From the NCBI RefSeq assembly GCF_964656455.1, contig NC_135716.1, forward strand, positions 112,066,389 through 112,130,388: DNA of 64,000 bases. Reading direction: 5' to 3'. Both the position numbers and the translations under genes were made by a program. The stretch is from Halichoerus grypus (lineage: Eukaryota > Chordata > Mammalia > Carnivora > Phocidae). The notes under the pieces are model-generated. The model was not told the origin of the DNA and made no database searches. It was given only the letters and a program-made list of their open reading frames with translations. Of the stretch, positions 57,105 through 64,000 are shown piece after piece. Each line of letters opens with the position of its first letter. Positions within the stretch are counted from its first letter, which is position 1.

Positions 57105-57535
57105 GAAAATACTGTAAGTCAAAAATGTGTTTAATACACCTAACCTGCTAAACATCATAGCTTAGCCTAGCCCACCTTACGTGTGCTCAGAACACTTACA
57201 TTAGCCTACAGTTGGGCAAAATCATCTAACACAAAACGTGTTTTATGATATGTGTTAAATATCTTACGTAACTGATTACATGAAAGTGAGAACAGGATGA
57301 TTGTATGGGCACAGTGTAGTTGTAGGTGTAGCGGTTGTGACCCTCGTGATCACGTGGCTGACTCAGAGCTGTGACCCGCTGCCCAGCGTCACGAGGGACC
57401 ATGGTACTGCCTAACACGAGCCTGGGAAAAGATCAGAATTCAAATTTCGAAATGTGTTTTCTTCATATCACTTTTACACCACTGAAAAATCGTACATCGA
57501 ACCATCATAGGTCGGTGACCAAGTCTGTATATTGC
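57105..57535 (+). mobile_element. DNA-transposon-like (Tigger/mariner-type) remnant
   Basis: 'CTGTAAGTCAAAAATGTGTTTAATACACCTAACCTG', 'CATTAGCCTACAGTTGGGC' and the end 'AAAAATCGTACATCGAACCATCATAGGTCGG' match a widespread non-autonomous mammalian DNA-transposon pattern. No transposase frame. Confidence 0.6.
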
Positions 57536-58264
57536 GAAATGATCCCCACAATAAGTCTAGTTAACATCCATCACCATACATACAGAATTTTCTTTTCTTG
57601 TGATGAGTTTCTTCCAGTTCTAAAATTCTGTGAGACCCTAATCTCAGGCATAGTTCTTGACTTTTGTGGGTTTTGTCCTAGCCCCAGGCCACCTTTCCTA
57701 GACCCCACCCCCGCCCTCTTTTCCCTGCCCCAGTTCCTGCCGGACACATGTCCCTTTGAAGCTCATATGTGAGCACAGCCTTACCTCCCATAAACTGTGG
57801 CCTTGGGCACCAGCTCCCCTTTGGCATTTATGCATTGCTTTGCGTTATCTTTTATGCGCATGTGTTTTATCTCCTCAGATGTTTTATAAGTGCTTTTAAG
57901 GTTAGAGCCCTGTCTTGTCATCCAAACTGAACTTGCCAGATGACCTGCCTATAGTGGTCATTCAGTAAATATTTATTTTCTGCATTGAAGTGTCTTCAGA
58001 ATTTATGCACCATTGTTACCAAAGTTTTTTTTTTTTTTTTTGAGACAATCCTGAGTAAAAATAGCTTTGGCTTTCCTGACTTAACTTATTTCAGTGTAAA
58101 GATGCTATGCATTCTTCCTCTCTAATCCGCCCCCTGTGAGTTCCCTTAAAAGAGCTGTTTTTATAAACGTTTCGAGAAACTTACGTTCTTATGGGAACCA
58201 TTTCTCCCCAGGCATTCCATTAAACTTGTCTGTCAGGTTATTTGGTATTTTATTTTGTTTGTCA
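57536..58264. other. Intergenic, no gene recognised
   Basis: Position 57870-57980 ('GGTTAGAGCCCTGTCTTGTC', 'GGTCATTCAGTAAATATTTATT') looks like an L2/MIR-style tail. T-run at about 58026-58041. Confidence 0.45.
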
Positions 58265-58800
58265 GAGGGTTACTCAGAATGATTAGGTCATTCCACTACT
58301 CAAAATCCTCTAGTGCCTTCCCACTGGACTCAAGAGATCCCAATGCCAAGTGTGAATTCCTAACCACGGCTTATACCAACCTGGCATCCCCACCACCTCT
58401 CTGGCCTTGTCACCTACCATCCCCTTACTCTCTGCTCCACTGGCCTCCTTGCTGTTCTTCAGTCACATGTGTTTGAAGGATTTTCACCTTCTGTTCCCTC
58501 AGCCTGAAATACTCTTGCCCCCCAACTTTCAGCGTGGTTTCCTCTTTCACCTCCTTTAGTTAGGTTTCTTATAGAGAGACTTTCCCTGATAACCCTATCT
58601 GGAGTAGAACAGGTACTGCCTTGCCAGTCACTCTCCATTCCCCCTACTCTGCTTTGTTTCTTTTCATAGAACTCGTTATCAATTAACATATTTTATATTT
58701 ACCAACTGATTGTCTCTGCCACTATGGTGTAAGCACCATTACAAGCAGGAACTTTGGTTGGTTGCCTGCGGGAGCCCTGGCAAAGTAGCACCTGATAACT
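58265..58800 (+). mobile_element. L2 fragment
   Basis: 'TCATTCCACTACTCAAAATCC', 'TGCCTTCCCACTGGACTC', 'GCTTATACCAACCTGGC', 'CCTGAAATACTCTTGCC' and 'TTATAGAGAGACTTTCCCTGA' follow the L2 3' region in order. Confidence 0.78.
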
Positions 58801-59095
58801 ACTCTCACGTTAAATGACTATATGCTGGGGAAAAAAAAAAACAGATCTGTCATGAAAAAATATGTTGGACAGGTCATAAATTTTAGTTCAAGTACATTAG
58901 TTATGTCATTATGTATCTGATTACTGTTTTTTTCTGCTGCCTCAGTGATATAACATTGATAGAGCCAATAAGCGTTGATAAAAAATTTGATACATTGAGA
59001 GGATTGGTTCAAAGTTTCTAAAAATATCAACAAGGTTCATTTCATTAATTTAATCTTAATATTAGGAACAAAATTAAAATAATTTCTTCATTTGG

Positions 59096-59109
59096 CCACT
59101 AGGTGGCAG
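59096..59109 (+). promoter_or_regulatory. CTCF-like core motif
   Basis: The bases TGGCCACTAGGTGGCAGAA around here match the CTCF consensus core (CCACTAGGTGGCAG) with no core mismatch. It lies in unique sequence about 15.6 kb upstream of the BRDT promoter. CTCF marks loop anchors and boundaries. Binding cannot be shown from sequence alone. Confidence 0.6.
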
Positions 59110-59279
59110 AATATACACACATACTTTGCAAATGGAGGCATTTTTCTCAGGTTCACCTTTTGGCAGTGGTAGTATTAATCCCTTAGAGAGGCAAAATACT
59201 TTCAGGAACAATATTTCATGGTGCCCCTGTGAAGTACGGATGACAGGTATTTTTTCTGTTTATTTTTAATCGGTTTTTT

Positions 59280-59447
59280 TTAAGATTTTATTTATTTATT
59301 TGAGAGAGAATGAGTGAGAGAACACATGAGAGGGGGGAGGGTCAGAGGGAGAAGCAGACTCCCCGCTGAGCAGGGAGCCCGATGTGGGACTCGATCCTGG
59401 GACTCCGGGATCATGACCTGAGCTGAAAGCATACGCTTTAGGTGCCC
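59280..59447 (-). mobile_element. Carnivore SINE, antisense, with a lost segment
   Basis: AAGATTTTATTTATTTATTTGAG, body up to GAAAGCATACGCTTTAGGTGCCCC; the usual AACCGACTGAGCCACCCAG of the head is missing. Confidence 0.88.
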
Positions 59448-59459
59448 CTAATCTGTTTT

Positions 59460-59580
59460 ATTTTTTAAGCAGGGAAACTGAGGCTCGAGTTTAAAGGATT
59501 TGTTGGAGTAAACAGCAGAGCTTGAACTAGAACCCATGTCCTGGGCCTTGTAGTCCAGGCCTCTTACGGTTTCACTCAAA
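59460..59580 (-). mobile_element. MIR-like element
   Basis: 'AGGGAAACTGAGGCTCGAG...AGCAGAGCTTGAACTAGAACCC' is the complement of the MIR core ('GGGTTCGAATCCTGGCTCTGCC'). Confidence 0.65.
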
Positions 59581-60133
59581 TTGGGGAAGGTGACCTTCCT
59601 GGAAATATGCTCTTTGGTCTAAACTTGCCCTGGTGAAAGAATCTGAAAATACAAATCCTTTTAACTTTTAAAAAGTAAACAAACCGTAAAAGCTTTCCAA
59701 CCTCCACTTTTGACCCGGGATTAGATCCTGAAATGATCTTTTTGGATCTTCCCAAACTTCAAAATGTGTTTAGGGGGAAAAACAGTTTAAATTATGAAGC
59801 TTCCTCGCTATGTCAGCGACAGTGCCAGTGGATACAGCAGGGTGCCTGGTCACATGACTACTTGCGCCTGACTCTTGGAAGTTTCTGCCTCTAATGGTTG
59901 AGTGCTTTCGGGTGTGTTTTACATGAAGAGCTGGCGTGTGCGATCCACGTTAGTATTAATGAGAACCGCACGTGCACTGAGCCCGGGTGGATCTGTTAGA
60001 ACACTAGGGTGGGATAGCAGAAACTGCACTTAAATTCATCAAATAATTGCTCTTAGGTTTTCTAAGTTTACCATAAACAACCTATTGGTATATTTTTGGC
60101 TTAGATTTTTATTGGCAGAAACGTGATTGAACC

Positions 60134-60392
60134 GGGTGCCTGGCTGGCTCAGTCGGTGGAGCATGCGACTCTTGGTCTTGGAGTCGTGAGTTCTAGCTCC
60201 ATGTTGGGTGTAGAGATTGCTTTAAAAATAAAATAAAATTTTAGGGGGCACCCGGGTGGCTCAGTCAGTTAAGCATCTGACTTGATCTCAGCTCAGGTCT
60301 TGATCTCAGGGTCGTGAGTTCAAGCCCCGCATTGGGCTCTATGCTGGGTGTGGAGCCCATTTACAAATAAAATCAAATCTTAAAAAAAAAGA
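60134..60392 (+). mobile_element. Two tandem carnivore SINEs
   Basis: A short type at 60134-60242 (GGGTGCCTGGCTGGCTCAG...GAGATTGCTTTAAAAATAAAATAAAATTTTA) and a second at 60245-60392 (GGGGCACCCGGGTGGCTCAG...AAATAAAATC). A shared outer duplication is only hinted at by ACGTGATT / ATGTGATT. Confidence 0.88.
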
Positions 60393-60469
60393 GATGTGAT
60401 TTAACAAAGTTCGCTTCATTAATTGCACCTTGCTGCAGTGCAGTGTGGCATATTAGAGACAACTTGGGC

Positions 60470-60690
60470 ATGGTGGCTCAATTCTGGGGTGTGGTCCTCA
60501 TTTACCTACTCACTGATTGTGTGACCTTCAGCAAGTGATTCAGCCCCTCTGAACTTCACTGTCCTCGTGTGAAAAATAAGTATAATAATACCTGCCTCAT
60601 GGGGTTGGTACGCAGGTGAAATGAGATGATTATGAAAAGGTTTATAAACTAAAATCCCTGTGTGTAAGGTAATGTAAGGTGATTGTGATT
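60470..60690 (+). mobile_element. MIR element
   Basis: 'GATTGTGTGACCTTCAGCAAGTGATTCAGCCCCTCTGAACTTCA' and 'AATACCTGCCTCATGGGGTTGG' are the MIR core and tail in order. Confidence 0.82.
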
Positions 60691-62479
60691 ATCCCAGAGG
60701 CAGGGGGAAAGCAAGGGTTTGTTTTTTTAAACTGGAGGTCCTGGGCTTCATCATTACTAGCTGTTGACTTGGGTTACTTTATTCAGATTGCTAAACCTTC
60801 ATTTTCCTGCTGGGAAAAAAAAATGAAGTAACCAGCAACTCATGTGTTGAGGGCTTTCTCACGGCCCAGCACTTTTCTGCATTCCTTATTAGTAACTAAC
60901 TTAACTTAATTTCTACATCCACTTCTGAAGTGGATTTGTTAAAATGGATTGATTGTTAAAATCTTGGCATCTCAAAGCTAAAGGAGGCTTCAAATAATAC
61001 GGCCCAACCCTTTATTTTACACAGGAAGAAAATAAACTGAGAGGTGAGGTGAAGTATCCCAGGTCACCTGACTAGTTGTGGACAGAACTGAGACTAGAAA
61101 ATAGCCAGTAGCCGGCTGGCTTCTGGGCATTGCATTGTCTCAATTCCTATGTCAACTTGAAGAAGCTTAAAACAGAGAGTTACGCTTTAGTCCAGTTGGA
61201 GGCGTAAGTGAGAATCACTGGAAACAATGAAATTGTAGTACAAAGCAGCTCGAAGAGAACAGAGGTGGGAGAGAATAATGTAGGTGGAGGTGATGTCAGG
61301 AGGGCTTCCTGGAGGAGGAGAGATTTCAACTGGGCTAGAAAAACAACCAAGATGTAGTAAGCAGAGGAGGGAATAGACATTCCTGAAGGAGAAAGTGGCA
61401 TGAATCAAAGTGGGAAGATAAGAAGACAGAAGTCTGTAGGAGCTAGAACTTCTCGCTAAGAAGTGGCAGATGAGGCAGGATAGGCAGTACGTGGGGACTA
61501 GAGGCCAGGGACATGGAATGCCAGCCAAGTTTTATTCTTAATTCTATAAGCAATGGGAACCATTAATTAACTCAATCGTTTAGCGAATTGTTTATTCGGC
61601 ATCTACTGTATGCTCAGCCAATCTCTAGGTATATAGTGCTTAATAGGAGAGGCTTGGTTCCTCCCTCTGTGGGGTTCAATCTACTGTGAAGAGATGGCTA
61701 CTAAACTGGTAAATGAATTGCAAATGGAGAAATGCTATGGAAGTCATGGAGAGGGTACTGTGTTAAAGGGTAGCAGAGAACGCCCCACACAGGGCAGCCA
61801 GAGACAGCCTCCCTGACCAATTAGAGGGAGGCCTGCTAACAGTGGCTAGAACACTAGCAGAAGGGGCTGGAGGAATGGCTGGGGAAGGGAGTGGGGACTG
61901 GATAATGCTGGATTTTATACTACGTGCAAAGGGAGTTCTAAGTGCATTGGAAGTTTTTAAGCAGGTGAGTGATACGGTCTGATACATATATTTAAAAGGC
62001 TACTTTATAGGGAATGAACTGTGGAGGAGGGAGCCAAGAGTAGAAGCAGGAAACCAGTGGTGCTAGGGGGCCATTGCAGAAATGCTCAAGAAGCACAAAG
62101 TACCCGACTGGGGTCCTGGCAATAAAGCAGGGGAGCATAGCATCTTCATAGCAATGAAGATCAGTGGCTGAGAGAGACAGATTGAAGATATGTTCTCCAG
62201 GACTTGTGTTTGAGTTGGCTGTGAAGGGTAATGGACAATGTAGGGGGTTGAATGATGGCCCCCCAAAAGATATGTCTATGTCTCTCTGTTGCCCCTCAGA
62301 TTGCCCCCTTCTCTGCCATAGCCTGGAAACTCACCATCAGATTTCCTTCCCTCACCATCTGGTGTACTGCTGATGGAATCTGAGCTGACAGACTCCTCCA
62401 GAATGAGAAGAAACGTGGAGGAAGCACTAGTGACACACAGCGGGTGGCTTTCCACTATTGTGAGAGAAAATCTATTACA
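60691..62479 (+). other. Intergenic, L2/MIR-rich
   Basis: About 60990-61110 looks like an antisense MIR. About 61260-62160 is L2-like ('GAGGGCTTCCTGGAGGAGG', 'GAAGTTTTTAAGCAGGTGAGTGATACGG'). About 62238-62290 resembles the start of an old LTR-type repeat. No gene seen. Confidence 0.45.
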
Positions 62480-62692
62480 GGGAGCGCCTGGGTGGCTCAG
62501 TCGGTAAAGCATCTGCCTTCGGCTCAGGTCATAATCCCAGGGTGCTGGGATCGAGTCCCACATCGGACTCCTTGCTCAGCAGGGAGCCTGCTTCTCCCTC
62601 TGCCTGCCGCTCCCCCCCGCTTGTGTTCTTTCCCTCTGTATCTCTCTGTCTTTGACAAATAAATAAATAAAATCTTAAAAAAAAAAAAGAAA
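62480..62692 (+). mobile_element. Carnivore tRNA-Lys SINE, young
   Basis: Starts GGAGCGCCTGGGTGGCTCAG and ends GACAAATAAATAAATAAAATC. A 14-bp duplication with one mismatch flanks it (62466-62479 and 62693-62706). Confidence 0.93.
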
Positions 62693-62929
62693 GAAAATCT
62701 ATTGCATGGAATTTGCAGCATTTTAAGGGCTGTTCTGAAGCTCCTGCTTTCTCCAAGGTGATGGTTACTTTCACTGGCCTGTGGATATTACCTTCTCTTG
62801 TTGCCATTGCTCCCATCCTCAGTTTAGCACCAGCCCCACTGTGACTCTCCTGCAGCAGAAAACTGCAAGAGCTCCCCACACCTAGCCAGACTGCCCGCAT
62901 CCCTCCACCTGCCCCAGACCCTCCTGCTA

Positions 62930-63340
62930 GCCCTGTTGCCGGAGTGAGGTTTTCAGCATGCAAACACCCTTCCCTACCCTTCAGTGTCTTCCCACTGCTC
63001 CTTGGATAAAAAAAAGATAAAGCTTTTCTTGATCTAACTATTGCCCGTGTTTTTGGCTTCGTCTCCTCTTCCATCCCTACCAGCTTCGCAGCTGAGATCC
63101 AGCTGTACTGACATTCATTCGGTTTTTCCAGCTCCCCAAGCCCCCTCCTCTCTGCTCCCTGAGTCTGGAATACTTTCCCTCCCCCCATTTTCCCAGCCCC
63201 ACTCCCCACCCCCATCCCCAGTACACTAACTTCATTAGGGAAGCTATCCTGACATCTCCCCCTTCCCCCTATATCAAAATCTCCCTATTTTCTCAGCCTT
63301 ATGGCCCTGTATATTTTTTCTGCCTAGTCCTTATGATAGT
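62930..63340 (+). mobile_element. L2 fragment
   Basis: 'CTACCCTTCAGTGTCTTCCCACTGC', 'ACTGACATTCATTCGG', 'CCTGAGTCTGGAATACTTTCCC' and 'GGGAAGCTATCCTGAC' follow the L2 3' region. Confidence 0.72.
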
Positions 63341-64000
63341 TGTAAGTTATATATACATTTGGGGTGTGTGTGTCACACACACGTATATAACGTTACCTAT
63401 CAGTTTCCACTTATGAACATCAATTCCCACACCCAGTAGAAGGAGACAGATTCTTGCAGACTCCAGGAGAAACGGTGTTGCTTTTGTGATAGCAACCAGC
63501 AGGACCGATTTCTCTGTGACTGTCATTTATGAATGAAGAGAAAGCCCAGGGAAGGGTGATGTCCCCTGCCCACATACAGAGCCAACCCTCACCCCGACAC
63601 TCACACCTTAATAATGTGCATGGTTATTTGATGGTGTGTTTGGCTTCCCTAGAAGAAGAAAGATGATAACCAAACTCAGTTACTTCAAATAAAAAGGAGA
63701 ACACAGGGGCTAAGCTTGATAAAATTACCAAAAAACATTAATTTAGGAGAAGAGCCAGTAACATGTCTCAAACATAGTTCAAATGTTGCTTCTTTTGAAT
63801 ATTAAATCCCCAGTACATGACTCAAGTCTTCAGAGTGATGAAAATATGGTGTACATCTGTACATTTGTTTTCTCATGACTTGTGTTTAATTATCCACAAA
63901 GAAAAAATTCACAAGATGTTTCATGTTCTCCTTCTCTTTTAACTGCCAAAACAGGAACTTCTGAGACTGACAGAATTGGTTATGATCCCTTTGAAAGTTT
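63341..64000. other. Intergenic, no gene recognised
   Basis: Contains a GTGTGTGTG-T-CACACACAC palindrome (63364-63382). No repeat family or gene assigned. Confidence 0.55.

Overview
This is mammalian nuclear DNA, most probably from an arctoid carnivore (bear, seal or mustelid group). About three dozen tRNA-Lys-derived carnivore SINEs are spread through it, together with carnivore-type LINE-1 (L1) elements. The dog-specific SINEC_Cf type and the typical cat type were not noticed, so the species cannot be fixed.

The one recognisable protein-coding gene is BRDT (testis-specific BET bromodomain protein), on the minus strand. Eleven coding exons can be placed between 28049 (ATG) and 2327. They join in frame to give about 667 residues: bromodomain 1 (three exons, 25290-28049), a linker, bromodomain 2 (8812-9165 and 5233-5361), a basic region, the NET/ET domain (2772-3061), a coiled-coil segment and a serine-rich tract. 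The C-terminal exons lie beyond the left edge. A CpG-rich promoter with a probable non-coding first exon is at about 43.2-43.67 kb.

Layout: 1-2326, BRDT intron; 2327-9885, the 3' exon cluster; 9886-25289, a 15.4 kb intron holding an old L1 fragment, a nearly full-length young L1 on the plus strand (15187-21212) and a composite minus-strand L1 (22273-24116); 25290-28100, the bromodomain 1 exons; 28101-43200, the first intron, with a second nearly full-length young L1 on the minus strand (31309-37247); 43.2-43.67 kb, the CpG promoter; 43.7-64 kb, upstream sequence of SINEs, L2, MIR, old L1, an LTR-like segment and a DNA-transposon-like segment, plus one strong CTCF-like motif at 59096.

The most notable structure is the inverted pair of about 6 kb L1 elements that brackets the three bromodomain 1 exons. 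Both carry the same premature stop at ORF2 codon 938, although their other breaks differ, so that stop was probably already in the source lineage. Other points are copy-number-variable GC-rich repeats in the L1 5' UTRs, a fold-back at one L1 5' junction, a 39-bp mosaic of two downstream segments, and possible divergent splice donors at the BRDT promoter. No prokaryotic, viral or CRISPR system was seen.
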